Part shown: one piece after another, positions 55,327 through 64,000 of the stretch | Layout of the letters: every line of letters begins with the position of its first letter | How positions within the stretch are numbered: the first letter of the stretch is position 1 | NCBI RefSeq assembly: GCF_000467105.1 | Contig: NZ_BATI01000006.1 | Location: forward strand, 186,001 to 250,000 | Direction: 5' to 3' | Length of the DNA stretch: 64,000 nucleotides | Origin: Aquipseudomonas alcaligenes NBRC 14159 | Lineage (GTDB): Bacteria; Pseudomonadota; Gammaproteobacteria; Pseudomonadales; Pseudomonadaceae | Program-made: the position numbers and the translations under genes | The notes under the pieces: model-generated | What the model was told of the DNA's origin: nothing | What the model saw: only the letters and a program-made list of their open reading frames with translations | The model's database searches: none

Positions 55327-55860
55327 CTAGTTGCGGAACTCGATCTGCAGCTCCGCCCCCTCCACCGAATCCCAATAGTCATCCACCCGGTCATTGGTAA
55401 TAAGCCGGCCGTTGAGCTGATAGGGACCGGGCTCGGCCGGTTTCTCCACGAACAGCGGCGGCAACAGCGGCTCGCGCTCGGGCTGCTCCAGCGGAGCCCC
55501 CAGCTCCAGGCGCTCTACCAGTTCATCGGGCAGGCGCAGATCGAGCTTGTCCGCTGGCGGGGGCTCGACCTTGGGTGCGGGCTTCTGCGCGGCCTTGGGT
55601 AGTACGCGAGCCGCCTCTGGCGCCTTGTCCGGTGGCGCGGCACGTACTCGGGCTTCCTGCCGCGGTGGTGCGGGCGGTTGCTCCGGTTTGGCCTCGACGG
55701 TGCGCTCCACCTCGACGGGCTGAGCGGGCACCTTGGGTTGCTCCACGGCGGGAGCGGCGGGTTCTGGCGCCGGGGTCGGCTCGGGCGGCGCCGGCGCCTG
55801 GTCACAGGCCGCCAGCAGGGTGACGACCAAGCCCAGGGCCATCGGACGAATAAAGTTCAT
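55327..55860 (-). CDS. Proline-rich lipoprotein
   Basis: A 177-residue lipoprotein (lipobox LLAAC, Cys19). Residues about 20-110 are very rich in Pro, Ala, Glu and Gln, like an extended spacer. The C-terminal about 60 residues (KLDLRLPDELVERLEL..., NDRVDDYWDSVEGAELQIEFRN) form a small acidic domain. No family recognised. Last gene of the minus-strand VWA/sigma cluster, 69 bp after the 820-residue gene. Confidence 0.7.
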   Translation of the reverse strand: MNFIRPMALGLVVTLLAACDQAPAPPEPTPAPEPAAPAVEQPKVPAQPVEVERTVEAKPEQPPAPPRQEARVRAAPPDKAPEAARVLPKAAQKPAPKVEPPPADKLDLRLPDELVERLELGAPLEQPEREPLLPPLFVEKPAEPGPYQLNGRLITNDRVDDYWDSVEGAELQIEFRN

Positions 55861-55929
55861 GATCAGCAGGTTTGCCTGAAGAATGCCTTCATGCTCGCCC
55901 CAGACCCGAGATCTGGCAAGCCGCAGGCT

Positions 55930-58392
55930 TTACCTCATGTTGCACCAGGCCTGCAGATGCCTGCGATCCAGGCCCTGCCACTGTTCGGCACGCGCCAGTT
56001 CCGCGGCCGGCAGCCAGAGCTCGCCAGAGGGCTGCAGCGGGGCCGCGGGCAGCGCCAACAGCGCCTCCAGCGGCTGGCGGCAAGCCTGCCATTCGGCGGC
56101 GGAATCTTCGTGCTCCCAGTCGGTGGGCAGGACCCGCCACTCGATACCGTGGGCGTCGAAACGCAGGAAATGCGGCATGCAGCCGAGGTGTTGCTCGCCC
56201 TGGCGCAACGTGCGTGCCTGCATATCGAGCAGCAGCAGGTACCAGAGGTCGGTGTCGGCACTCTCGGTAGCCTGCATACGAGGTACATGGCGGGTCAGCG
56301 CCAGGTAGCGGCCATCGGCCGACCAGATCAGCGCGGGGCCGACATCGGCCAGCCCTATCCTCGAAGCGGTGAGCAGACAGCCATCGCCACGCGGGTGGCG
56401 CTCACGCGGGTAGCCGTCACGATACTCGCTCTGCGCCCCGAACAACCAGGCGGCATCCCGCCCACCGGGCGCCGGCAGGATGAAGTCGCCGTCGGCATTG
56501 GCCACCTGCGGACGCTCCACCAGGCGCCAGCCCGGCAGCGCCTGCAGACCGTCCGCAGCGACGCGCAGCGCGAGGCGGCGCTGATACAGCCGCGAGTGCT
56601 CGTCTCGCTCGACGAAGCCGGCCGCCTGCTCGGCCGCCGGCGCTGCCTGGTCATAACGATGCAGGGCCGTGTCCCGCTCGTCGCGTCCCAGCCGGCCGAC
56701 GATGCAGGCCAGGCTCAGCACGCCCGCACGGAAGTCCAGCAATCCGGCGATCAGCGGACGCTGCGCGAACTCCAGCAGGACACGCCGCTGCAGGTCCGCG
56801 ACGCAGAGCCTGTGCGGTACTGCCGGCGCCTCGGCAAACGCGATCAAGGCCAGGAAGCGACCGCAGTCGGACACCCGATGATCGAGCAGCCACTCGCCCT
56901 CCAGCTGCCAGTCACCGATTCGACAGGCATAGGCGCCCAGGCGACCATCGCGGCTGTCGCGCCGCCACTCGAAGCGCGGCGACACGCCGCCCATCATCGC
57001 CTCGCCGAGCACAGCGCCCTCGCCACGCACGCCCTTGGCCTGCAGCGGCAAGACGCGGGTCAACCCGGCGCCCTGCTGTTCACCGAGCAGGAGGCGCCCT
57101 TCGGGGTCATGACCAATGACGGTTTCAACTTCACCGTAGTAATGCTGCAGCTGGTAACCGAAGCCCAGGTGGTCGAGCTGCGCCGTCGCCAGGCGCCCCC
57201 GCAGATGCAGCTCCGTCTGGCTCAGCGCGCAGGGCTCATCCCAGAGCAGCCCCGGTTCCGCCTCGGCGGCCATCCAGGGCTCGGGCAACTCGCGCCAGCC
57301 CTGCCCGGCCTGCCAGAGCCAGAGTGTCTTCGGCCAGGCGCGGCCGATACGGCAGACCAGGGCCTGGCCGTCGTCGCGCCACAGCGGCAGCTCGTCAGCC
57401 GCCAGCAGCAGATCGCTGGGTTCGCCATCGATCTCCAGACGCAACGCCGGGTAGCGCAGCGGCTGCAGCGGGTCCTCCAGCTCGCGCAGGGTTTCCGGCA
57501 GGTACGGTATGCCACGCAGGCTATGCGCCGCGGCCGGCGCGGGGAAATCGCGCCCGCCCAGCTCCACCGACCAGCCCGGCTCCAGCCACAGGTCACGCAC
57601 CGCCACCAGGTCGACGCCCTCGCTCTGCGCCAGCAACTCGGCCAGCGGCATGCGATAACCCTGGTTGCCCACCAGCGGGCTGTGCCGGCCGCCGATGGCC
57701 TCGTCGCTGAACTCGTCGATTTCCCAGAATTCGCCGATCTCCGCATTGCGGTACACGCGCCGCTGCTGGCGGTCGAGAATCAACAGGCCCCAGCGCTCGC
57801 GGCTTGGCAGCGGCGCGGCGAAGTAGCGGCCGCTGGCGGAAAAGCGTACCGAAGCACCGAGGCCCTCCAGTAGCACGCCATCGGGAAACAGGTAGCTGCC
57901 ATAGGTCGGCCCGCCCATGGCGATCTCGCCCCAGGCAAAGGTGCGGATGGTCTCGCCTTCCGGCGTCTGCAGATCACCACCGCCCCAGGCGCTGGAGCCG
58001 CTCGACGAGGCGATTTCGGCTATGTGCGGCTTGGCCTTGGCCAGGCCGAGACGCTTCTCGTAGCTGGCCACCAGCGCCAGCCCGAACAACAGCAGCAGCG
58101 CGCAAAGCGGCACCGCCCACCAGGCCGACAGCCAGGCGAACAAGGAAAAGCTCAGACCGATCACCGCAGCGGTCAGCAGCCAGCTCAGGACCGCAGCCAC
58201 TCGGCGCCAGCCCAGCCGGGCGCACAGCCCGGTGAGCAGCGCGAACGTTGCCACCAGAGCCAGCGCCGCCCACGGCGCGAGCATGGCCACGGCGACAATG
58301 GGCAGCACCAGCTTGGCCAGCTCCCAGAGCAGCTTGATCACGAGCTTGCCCAGCGACTCTGCAGCTTCTTCCGGGGTTTCCATATTGGCCAT
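55930..58392 (-). CDS. Large membrane-anchored protein of unknown function
   Basis: An 820-residue protein. The first about 125 residues contain three to four membrane helices (LVLPIVAVAMLAPWAALALV, WLLTAAVIGLSFSLFAWL, PLCALLLLFGLALVASY). The rest, about 690 residues, is Trp/Arg/Asp-rich with repeated beta-strand motifs such as SASGRYFAAPL and SADGRYLALTRH, suggesting a beta-propeller. No enzyme motif was recognised. GGGAG sits 7 bases before the ATG. It follows the presumed anti-sigma gene by 52 bp. Confidence 0.75.
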   Translation of the reverse strand: MANMETPEEAAESLGKLVIKLLWELAKLVLPIVAVAMLAPWAALALVATFALLTGLCARLGWRRVAAVLSWLLTAAVIGLSFSLFAWLSAWWAVPLCALLLLFGLALVASYEKRLGLAKAKPHIAEIASSSGSSAWGGGDLQTPEGETIRTFAWGEIAMGGPTYGSYLFPDGVLLEGLGASVRFSASGRYFAAPLPSRERWGLLILDRQQRRVYRNAEIGEFWEIDEFSDEAIGGRHSPLVGNQGYRMPLAELLAQSEGVDLVAVRDLWLEPGWSVELGGRDFPAPAAAHSLRGIPYLPETLRELEDPLQPLRYPALRLEIDGEPSDLLLAADELPLWRDDGQALVCRIGRAWPKTLWLWQAGQGWRELPEPWMAAEAEPGLLWDEPCALSQTELHLRGRLATAQLDHLGFGYQLQHYYGEVETVIGHDPEGRLLLGEQQGAGLTRVLPLQAKGVRGEGAVLGEAMMGGVSPRFEWRRDSRDGRLGAYACRIGDWQLEGEWLLDHRVSDCGRFLALIAFAEAPAVPHRLCVADLQRRVLLEFAQRPLIAGLLDFRAGVLSLACIVGRLGRDERDTALHRYDQAAPAAEQAAGFVERDEHSRLYQRRLALRVAADGLQALPGWRLVERPQVANADGDFILPAPGGRDAAWLFGAQSEYRDGYPRERHPRGDGCLLTASRIGLADVGPALIWSADGRYLALTRHVPRMQATESADTDLWYLLLLDMQARTLRQGEQHLGCMPHFLRFDAHGIEWRVLPTDWEHEDSAAEWQACRQPLEALLALPAAPLQPSGELWLPAAELARAEQWQGLDRRHLQAWCNMR

Positions 58393-58444
58393 GGTGCGGC
58401 TCCCTGCGCGGTTGAGGGCGGCATTCTACCGCCCTGCAGCATGC

Positions 58445-59326
58445 CTAGCGGGAACTGGCCGGCTTTTCTGCCTCGCGTTGCAGGCGCTTGAGTTCCGACT
58501 CCAGATCACGCTGCGGGAACTCCTGTTTCAGCGCGGCCAGCAGCCTGTCCGCCTCCGCCTGTTTACCCTCGCGCCGCAGCTGCAGCAGCGTGTGCAGACG
58601 CAGCTCCAGTGGCGGCGCCTCAGGCACGGAGGAATGCCCCAGAGTTTCGGCCAGCTGGTCCTCGTTAAGCGTCTCTTGCAGCACCTTGGGCGATGCCTCT
58701 GCCAGGGGCTTTTCTAGAGCCTCACTGCTTATGGCTGCGGCCTGGGCCTTCTGCTTGAGCATGGCAGTCGCCTGAGCCTGATCACGAGCCACATCGGTCT
58801 CGACCGGCGCTACGGAATCAGCCAACGCCCCAACCGGCGCTGCGGCCTGCGGCGCGGGCGGTGCTATTGGCCTTGGCGCGGCGTTGGCCGCCGGCGAGAC
58901 GGCAAAAGAAGTCGAGCCTGCGCTCGAGCGCTGCGCCTGTTCGGCCTTCTTGTACTCAGGCTCCGCGCTCTGCTTGCGCGCTTCCATGACCGGAGCCATT
59001 TCCTGTAGTGCCGGGGCAGAGGCCGGCGCCGGCGCGTCGTAGGTTTGCGGCAACTGATCGCGGGTATGCAGCGCCAGGTTGAGACCGATACCGACGACGG
59101 CCAGACCCGCCACGGCCACCGACCAGCGGGTGCGGCTGCCGGCGCCGAACAACCAGGCATGTAGGCGCTGGACAGGATTCGGCCGGGGTGCCGGCGGGCT
59201 CACGGCCTGGCGCGCGGCATCGAGGATCAGCGCATCCACGGCGGCGGAAGGCTCGCCCTGGCTGTGCTGGCGGAAATGCTCCAGCAGCTCGCGCTCCTGC
59301 TGCAGATCGTGGGGTTGTTGGCTCAT
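58445..59326 (-). CDS. Membrane-anchored presumed anti-sigma factor
   Basis: A 293-residue protein: short cytosolic N-terminus (about 1-65, helical, AVDALILDAARQAV), one membrane helix (RWSVAVAGLAVVGIGLNLAL), a Pro/Ala-rich periplasmic stretch and a C-terminal helical region (LHTLLQLRREGKQAEADRLL). The layout fits an ECF anti-sigma, though the classical zinc HxxxCxxC motif is absent. The start overlaps the sigma gene stop (ATGA), typical of sigma/anti-sigma pairs. Confidence 0.72.
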   Translation of the reverse strand: MSQQPHDLQQERELLEHFRQHSQGEPSAAVDALILDAARQAVSPPAPRPNPVQRLHAWLFGAGSRTRWSVAVAGLAVVGIGLNLALHTRDQLPQTYDAPAPASAPALQEMAPVMEARKQSAEPEYKKAEQAQRSSAGSTSFAVSPAANAAPRPIAPPAPQAAAPVGALADSVAPVETDVARDQAQATAMLKQKAQAAAISSEALEKPLAEASPKVLQETLNEDQLAETLGHSSVPEAPPLELRLHTLLQLRREGKQAEADRLLAALKQEFPQRDLESELKRLQREAEKPASSR

Positions 59327-59895
59327 GCGGATACCTCCTCGGCCGAAGCCGGATCGGCCAGCAGCCGACGCAACTTGTTCAACGCATAACGCAGGCGGCT
59401 CTTCACGGTTTCCGCCGGGGTTCGGGTCAGTTCAGCGATCTCCGCCAGCTCCATGTCGCCATGGGCGCGCAGCAGGAACACCTCGCGCTGCTCCTCGGGC
59501 AGGTCGGCCAGTGCCGCCTGCAGGCGCTCCTGGTCGCGGCTGAGCAGCAGCTGCTGCTCAGGGCCGGGGCCCGGGTCGGCGCTGGCGTGCTGCGTCTCAT
59601 CGTACTCAGCGAGCTTTCCCTGGTGGCGACCGCTCTTGCGCCAGTGGTCGATCAGGCGATTGCGCGCGATCTGGTACAGCCAGGTCTTGAACAGTACCGC
59701 CTCGCGCTGCTCGCTGGCGCTGCGGATCAGGCTCATCCAGGTGTCCTGGAATACCTCCTCGGCCAGCGCATGGTCGCCGCACAGGCCAAGGAGGAAACGG
59801 AACAGGCCGAGACGGTGGCGCTCGTAAAGCTGGGTGAACGCGGCCGCCTCGCCGTTGCGATAACGCCGCAGCAGCGCGGCGTCATCGTCTCTCAT
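59323..59895 (-). CDS. ECF RNA polymerase sigma factor
   Basis: A 190-residue ECF sigma factor with region 2 (DTWMSLIR, AVLFKTWLYQIARNRLIDHWRK) and region 4 (LPEEQREVFLLRAHGDMELAEIAELTRTPAETVKSRLRYAL). A TTG at 59907 would add four residues. I chose the ATG at 59895; neither has a strong ribosome site, so it may be coupled to the VWA gene that ends 12 bp upstream. Group cannot be assigned by eye. Confidence 0.9.
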   Translation of the reverse strand: MRDDDAALLRRYRNGEAAAFTQLYERHRLGLFRFLLGLCGDHALAEEVFQDTWMSLIRSASEQREAVLFKTWLYQIARNRLIDHWRKSGRHQGKLAEYDETQHASADPGPGPEQQLLLSRDQERLQAALADLPEEQREVFLLRAHGDMELAEIAELTRTPAETVKSRLRYALNKLRRLLADPASAEEVSA

Positions 59896-59907
59896 GGGTT
59901 GGTTCAA

Positions 59908-61629
59908 TTAGTCGGCCCTGACTTGAACGTTTTGCGGAGTTTGCAGGCTCTGCGCCAGTTCGACCAGCTGCACGAACTCGCCGCGCAGGCCGAACGGGTC
60001 CTCGCCCTTGTCGCCGCGTGCCAGCCTGGCGCTGTCGGCCAGGGAGAAGTCGCCGGTGTACTTGGCATCCCCGAGCTGCTGGGCGAAGGCGGCTACCGCC
60101 GCGGCGAAGCGCAGGTCATCGCTGGCCTGGTTGATCGGCGTCGCCTGGCCCTTGCCGATCGGGCGCTCGACCAACTGGCTGGCGCCACCTTCTGGCGCCT
60201 TGTAGCGCAGGCGCAGCCAGGCGATCTCGCCGGCTTTGCCCGGCTTTTCATTGGCCTGGGCATAGCGCAGCGGCTCCAGCCAGCCCTTGGCGCCCACCGG
60301 CACCACTTCATAGAGGGCGGTGACGGTATGTCCGGCACCGATCTCGCCGGCGTCGACCTTGTCGTTGCTGAAGTCCTCGCGCTTCAGGGCGCGGTTCTCG
60401 TAGCCCAGCAGGCGGTATTCGCTGACTTCAGCCGGGTTGAACTCGACCTGGATCTTCACGTCCTTGGCCACCACGGCCAGGGTCGAGCTGAGCTGGTCGA
60501 CCAGCACCTTGCGCGCCTCACGCAGGTTGTCGATGTAGGCGTAGTTGCCGTCACCGGCATCGGCCAGCTGCTCCATCAGCTGCTCGTTGTAGTTGTCGGT
60601 GCCGAAGCCAAGGGTGGTCAGCGAGACACCGGTCTTGCGCTTGTCGGCGGCCAGCTGCTTGAGCGTCTCGAAGTCGCTGATACCGACATTGAAGTCGCCA
60701 TCGGTGGCCAGCAGGATGCGGTTGATGCCGCCCTTGAGCAGGCCCTTCTGCGCTTCCTGATAAGCCAGTTGGATACCCGACTCGCCGGCGGTGGAGCCGC
60801 CCGCAGTGAGCTGGTCGATGGCGCTGCGAATCTTGGCCTTCTCGCTGCCGGCGGTCGACTCCAGCACCACGCTGGCATTGCCGGCATAGGTGACCAGGGC
60901 CACGCGATCCTGCGGGCGCAGCTGATCGACCAGCAGCTTGAGCGTGCTCTGCACCATCGGCAGGCCCTCGCGGCGGTCCATGGAGCCGGACACGTCGACC
61001 AGGAACACCAGGTTGGCCGGAGGCAGCTCGGCAGAGCTCAGCTCAGTGGCCTTGATCGCCACGCGCAGCAGGCGGGTCTCGGGGTTCCACGGCGTGGTCG
61101 CCAGCTCGGTGGCGACGCTGAACGGCACGTCGCCATCGGGCTTGGGATAGGCGTAGGGGAAGTAGTTGACCAGCTCCTCCAGGCGCACCGCGTCCTTGGG
61201 CGGCAGGCTGCCGTCGTTGAGGAAGCGCCGCACGTTGGCGTAGGCGCCAGTATCGACATCGATGCTGAAGGTCGATACCGGCTGCTGGGCCACGGCCTGC
61301 ACCGGGCTGCTCTCGATCTTCTGGTACTGCTCGCGGTAGACGTCCTGGTAGCCGAAGGCAGCGCTGTCGGCCAGCGGCGCCGCCGGGGCGATCATCGGCA
61401 TAAGCTGTGGCACCGCCTTGCGGGCTTCCATCGATTCCGCCGCGACCGAGGGTTGCGGGGCGTAGGAAGCGTTGCCATCCGCTGCTTCGTGCAGCACTTC
61501 CTGCTTCAGCTTGGGCGGCGCGACGACGCTGGCGGCAGGCTCATCGTTGGAGGCGCTGCAGGCCGCCAGGCCCAGCAGCAGAGTGGCGCCGAAGCCGGCG
61601 AGCAGAGGTTGGGGGGCGATGCTGGACAT
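59908..61629 (-). CDS. VWA-domain lipoprotein (YfbK-like)
   Basis: A 573-residue lipoprotein (lipobox LAAC, about Cys22). After a Pro/Ala-rich spacer comes an N-terminal YfbK region (VSTFSIDVDTGAYANVRRF), then a von Willebrand A domain with MIDAS motif DVSGSMD (about 230), a late ATDGDFNVG, and a C-terminal DUF3520-like region. VWA domains bind metal and protein partners; this one would face the periplasm or outside. First gene of the unit containing the ECF sigma factor. A longer frame upstream to 61785 lacks support. Confidence 0.85.
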   Translation of the reverse strand: MSSIAPQPLLAGFGATLLLGLAACSASNDEPAASVVAPPKLKQEVLHEAADGNASYAPQPSVAAESMEARKAVPQLMPMIAPAAPLADSAAFGYQDVYREQYQKIESSPVQAVAQQPVSTFSIDVDTGAYANVRRFLNDGSLPPKDAVRLEELVNYFPYAYPKPDGDVPFSVATELATTPWNPETRLLRVAIKATELSSAELPPANLVFLVDVSGSMDRREGLPMVQSTLKLLVDQLRPQDRVALVTYAGNASVVLESTAGSEKAKIRSAIDQLTAGGSTAGESGIQLAYQEAQKGLLKGGINRILLATDGDFNVGISDFETLKQLAADKRKTGVSLTTLGFGTDNYNEQLMEQLADAGDGNYAYIDNLREARKVLVDQLSSTLAVVAKDVKIQVEFNPAEVSEYRLLGYENRALKREDFSNDKVDAGEIGAGHTVTALYEVVPVGAKGWLEPLRYAQANEKPGKAGEIAWLRLRYKAPEGGASQLVERPIGKGQATPINQASDDLRFAAAVAAFAQQLGDAKYTGDFSLADSARLARGDKGEDPFGLRGEFVQLVELAQSLQTPQNVQVRAD

Positions 61630-61693
61630 GGTGGGGTCTCCTCGGGCGAAAAATCCATTCGCCCGGGTAGACGACACCGGCATCCGATTCGGG

Positions 61694-63130
61694 TTAAGCC
61701 GCCGAATTTTCCTGGCAGAGCTGCCTGGCCAGGGTGCCGAGCGTGATGATCGCCCGCTCGGACTCGCGGTTCCACGGCACGCCACAGGTCAGCCGCAGAC
61801 AGTTGTTGAACTGCTCGGTGTTACTGAAGATCAGCCCCGGGGCAATGCTGATGCCCTGCTGCAGCGCACGCACATGCAGCTCCTGGGCGCTGACCTTGCC
61901 TGGCAGACTGACCCAGAGGATGAAGCCGCCGTGGGGCCGGGTCATCTGCGTGCCTTCCGGGAAGTGCTGCTGCACCGCCAGCTGATAGGCGGTCATGTTC
62001 TTGCGGTACTCCTGGCGGATATGGCGCAGGTGGCGGTCGTAGCCGCCATTCTCCAGGTAGGCGGCCACGCCCATCTGGGTCACGCTGCAGGCCGAATGGG
62101 TGCTGAAGGTCTGCAGCCGCTCCACCTCCTCCTGGTAGCGCCCGGCGATGATCCAGCCAATGCGCACGCCCGGCGACAGGGTCTTGGAGAAGCTCGAGCA
62201 GTAAACCACCTGGTCGTCGCGATCATAGGCCTTGAGCGCCTTACTGCGGCCCGGCTCGAACAGCAGCTCGCCGTAGATGTCGTCCTCGATCACGCGGATG
62301 CCGTGGTCGGCAGTCAGGCGCAGCAGCTGCTTCTGGCGCTCCTCGGGAATGCTGCCACCGAGCGGATTGGACAGCCGCGCGGTGAGCACCAGTGCCTTGA
62401 TCGGCCACTGGTTGGCAGCCAGCTGCAGGGCCTCCAGGCTCAGCCCGGTGGTCGGGTCACTGGGAATCTCGATGACTTTCAGCCCGAGCACCTCGGCCAG
62501 TTGCAGCAGGCCGTAGTAGGTCGGCGACTCGGCGGCGATCAGGTCGCCCGGCTGGGTCATCACCCGCAGGGCCATGTGAATGGCATCCACGCAGCCGTGG
62601 GTGATCACCACCTCGGACGGATCGACCACCACGCCGGCATCGCGCATGCGGATCGCCACCTGGCGCCGCAGCGGCTCGTAGCCGGGGCTGAACATGTAGC
62701 TGAAGGCGCGCGGGCTCTGGAAGCGGGTGACCTTGGCCAGCTGCTGGTGCAGCGAGCGCACTGGCAGGTAGTCGACATGCGGCACGGCGGCGCCGAGGGG
62801 GAACACCCCTTCCTGGCGCGACTCGGTGAGCACCTGGCTGATAATGCTGCTGCGGGTGACCATGGAGGGCCGCTCGACCCTTGCGATATCCGGGGTCGGC
62901 GCGGTCAGACCGGCGGTCTGGTGCACGTAGAAGCCGGACTGCGGGCGGGCGCGGATCAGGCCCATGTCTTCGAGGTTGGCATAGGCCTGCAGCACGGTGG
63001 CGTGGCTGACGCTGAGCTGCGAGCTCATCTTGCGCACCGAGGGCACGCGCTCGCCCGGCTGGTAGACACCGCGACGGATATCCTCGGCCAGCTGCTGGGC
63101 GATGCGCTGGTAAAGCAACAAACTGGTCAT
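61694..63130 (-). CDS. MocR-type GntR/aminotransferase regulator
   Basis: A 478-residue MocR/PdxR-class regulator: N-terminal GntR winged helix (about 1-75; GERVPSVRKMSSQLSVSHATVLQAY) and a C-terminal aminotransferase-fold domain with PLP lysine in SSFSKTLSPGVRIGW (about 300). PLP or an amino-compound probably acts as effector. The start at 63130 has AAAGGAG 8 bases upstream; ATG at 63160 is rejected. Its target genes are not evident nearby. Confidence 0.88.
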   Translation of the reverse strand: MTSLLLYQRIAQQLAEDIRRGVYQPGERVPSVRKMSSQLSVSHATVLQAYANLEDMGLIRARPQSGFYVHQTAGLTAPTPDIARVERPSMVTRSSIISQVLTESRQEGVFPLGAAVPHVDYLPVRSLHQQLAKVTRFQSPRAFSYMFSPGYEPLRRQVAIRMRDAGVVVDPSEVVITHGCVDAIHMALRVMTQPGDLIAAESPTYYGLLQLAEVLGLKVIEIPSDPTTGLSLEALQLAANQWPIKALVLTARLSNPLGGSIPEERQKQLLRLTADHGIRVIEDDIYGELLFEPGRSKALKAYDRDDQVVYCSSFSKTLSPGVRIGWIIAGRYQEEVERLQTFSTHSACSVTQMGVAAYLENGGYDRHLRHIRQEYRKNMTAYQLAVQQHFPEGTQMTRPHGGFILWVSLPGKVSAQELHVRALQQGISIAPGLIFSNTEQFNNCLRLTCGVPWNRESERAIITLGTLARQLCQENSAA

Positions 63131-63157
63131 GAGGAGGCTCCTTTCACTACTGAACCG

Positions 63158-63236
63158 CAACAGTAGCCAAATACAGTTGAAACTTGGCGGTACAGTCGGA
63201 TTTTATGCCAGCAGTACAGTTGCAGCTGTTACAGCT
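63158..63236. promoter_or_regulatory. Cluster of TACAGT repeats upstream of the MocR gene
   Basis: TACAGT occurs at 63172-63177, 63191-63196 and 63215-63220, with related CAACAGTAG at 63158-63166 and TTACAG near 63230. On the minus strand these read ACTGTA direct repeats. MocR proteins bind direct repeats, so autoregulation is likely. Confidence 0.5.
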
Positions 63237-63276
63237 TAGGTGAGCCGCTGCGCAGGCCTCATTAGACTTTGGTCGA

Positions 63277-63307
63277 ACAAAAAACCCCGGGCCAGGGCAC
63301 CGGGGTT
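63277..63307 (-). terminator. Terminator of the OmpA-family gene
   Basis: Minus strand: stem AACCCCGG/CCGGGGTT (63283-63290, 63300-63307) followed by TTTTTTG. Confidence 0.85.
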
Positions 63308-63326
63308 TGTAAGGACGCCTAGGTTC

Positions 63327-64000
63327 TCAGCGGTAGTCGCCGAGCTTGCCCTGTTCGTCGGAGATGAGGATCTCGACCCGACGGTTCTGCGCACGGCCCT
63401 TGGCCGAAGCATTCTCCGCCAGCGGATGGGCCTCGCCATAACCTTTGACCTGCATGCGCCGGGCATCGATACCGAGGTCGACCAGCACGTCAGCCACGGC
63501 CTGGGCACGGGCGCGCGACAGCTCCAGATTCTCCGCCGATACGCCGCGGTTGTCGGTATAGCCCTCGATGCGGATGTTGCGCCGGGGGTTGATCTGGAGG
63601 AACTGCACCAGCTTGAGAATAGTGCGGTTGGCCGAAGCCTTGAGCTCGGTACGGCCGGCATCGAACAGCACATCACCCAGCGTCATCACCAGGCCACGGT
63701 CGGTTTCGCTGGCGGCCAGGTTGACCACCTGCTCTTCCAGCCACTGCCCCTGCTGCTGGGCACCGAGCAGCTTGGCCTCGCGCAGGGCCAGTTGCAGGCG
63801 CTCGCGCTCCAGTTCGAGCCTGGCCAGGCGCTCCTGATTGAGCACGAGGTCGGCGTGCTGGCGGGCAATCTGGCTGTAGCGCTGACTGAGGTAGGCATAG
63901 TGCACCACATCGTCGGCGCTGCCCCAGTAGCTGGACAAGCGCTCGGCGCGGGCCAGCGATTCGCCAGCACGGATCACGTCCTTGGGCGCGCTGCGCAGCA
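63327..64000 (-). CDS. OmpA-family protein with DUF4398-like N-terminus (5' end outside window)
   Basis: The frame is open to the right edge. The visible part has an alpha-helical, coiled-coil-rich region (QRYSQIARQHADLVLNQERLARLELERERL) like DUF4398, then an OmpA peptidoglycan-binding domain (DVLFDAGRTELKASANRTIL, GYTDNRGVSAENLELSRARAQAV, AQNRRVEILI). Such proteins anchor the outer membrane to peptidoglycan. A GTG near the edge could be mistaken for a start, but residues upstream (LRSAPKDV) continue in frame. Confidence 0.82.
   Translation of the reverse strand, partial: LRSAPKDVIRAGESLARAERLSSYWGSADDVVHYAYLSQRYSQIARQHADLVLNQERLARLELERERLQLALREAKLLGAQQQGQWLEEQVVNLAASETDRGLVMTLGDVLFDAGRTELKASANRTILKLVQFLQINPRRNIRIEGYTDNRGVSAENLELSRARAQAVADVLVDLGIDARRMQVKGYGEAHPLAENASAKGRAQNRRVEILISDEQGKLGDYR

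Noticed and set aside
59188..61746. An 852-codon plus-strand frame across sigma and VWA genes
   Set aside because: Antisense shadow; the minus-strand VWA and ECF domains are clear.

Overview
The window is a GC-rich bacterial chromosome segment that reads as Pseudomonas, though not P. aeruginosa itself. Three gene blocks match the P. aeruginosa order as I know it: dcd/apbC/metG, rnf-nth-PA3496-like, and gloA/argG/motY/pyrC/rnt/bfd. Other blocks (nitrate uptake, a cupredoxin/c-di-GMP operon, an acyclic terpene cluster) are arranged differently. No rRNA, tRNA, CRISPR array, prophage or insertion sequence is visible. Both window edges cut genes: a Kef-type TrkA-N protein on the left and an OmpA-family protein on the right.

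Layout. 1-8.3 kb: the kef tail, putP, a lipoprotein, then a compact minus-strand operon of cupredoxin, GGDEF/EAL protein, DUF3034 outer-membrane protein and lipid-anchored truncated globin. 7.6-11.2 kb: an NAD-salvage block, with nrtR divergent from pncA-pncB-nadE and two matching palindromes between them. 11.2-15.7 kb: dcd, an orphan half-MreB protein, apbC and metG. 15.8-20.5 kb: an overlapping rnfA-B-D-G-E-nth operon that lacks rnfC and has lost several iron-sulfur ligands, followed by a PA3496-like gene. 20.5-31.2 kb: housekeeping genes gloA, argG, motY, pyrC, rnt, bfd (Fur box), miaE, a universal stress protein, acnB and small proteins.

31.2-41 kb holds nitrate assimilation control and uptake in two separate transcription units, nasST and nrtABD. 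Each has a perfect sigma-54 -24/-12 promoter and a leader RNA with the same ANTAR-type hexaloop hairpin followed by a terminator. This suggests NtrC/RpoN control plus NasT antitermination of both units, including NasT's own. Between them lie a low-GC orphan gene, a PLP decarboxylase, alaC and two small genes. 41-45 kb: a hydrolase, small proteins, a CPBP protease and two tandem solute-binding-protein paralogues.

45-55.3 kb is the acyclic terpene (citronellol/geraniol) utilisation cluster: atuR divergent from atuABCDEFG, with twin AtuR-type operators between them. Dehydrogenation (AtuD), carboxylation of geranyl-CoA (AtuC/AtuF) and hydration (AtuE) can be followed gene by gene. 55.3-64 kb, all on the minus strand: an OmpA-family protein, a MocR-type regulator with repeated upstream motifs, and an operon of VWA lipoprotein, ECF sigma factor, membrane-anchored presumed anti-sigma protein, a large unrecognised membrane protein and a proline-rich lipoprotein.

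The strongest candidates for undescribed biology are the degenerate Rnf-like complex without RnfC, the cupredoxin/c-di-GMP/lipo-globin operon, the paired sigma-54 and ANTAR leaders, the VWA/ECF envelope module, and the half-MreB protein.
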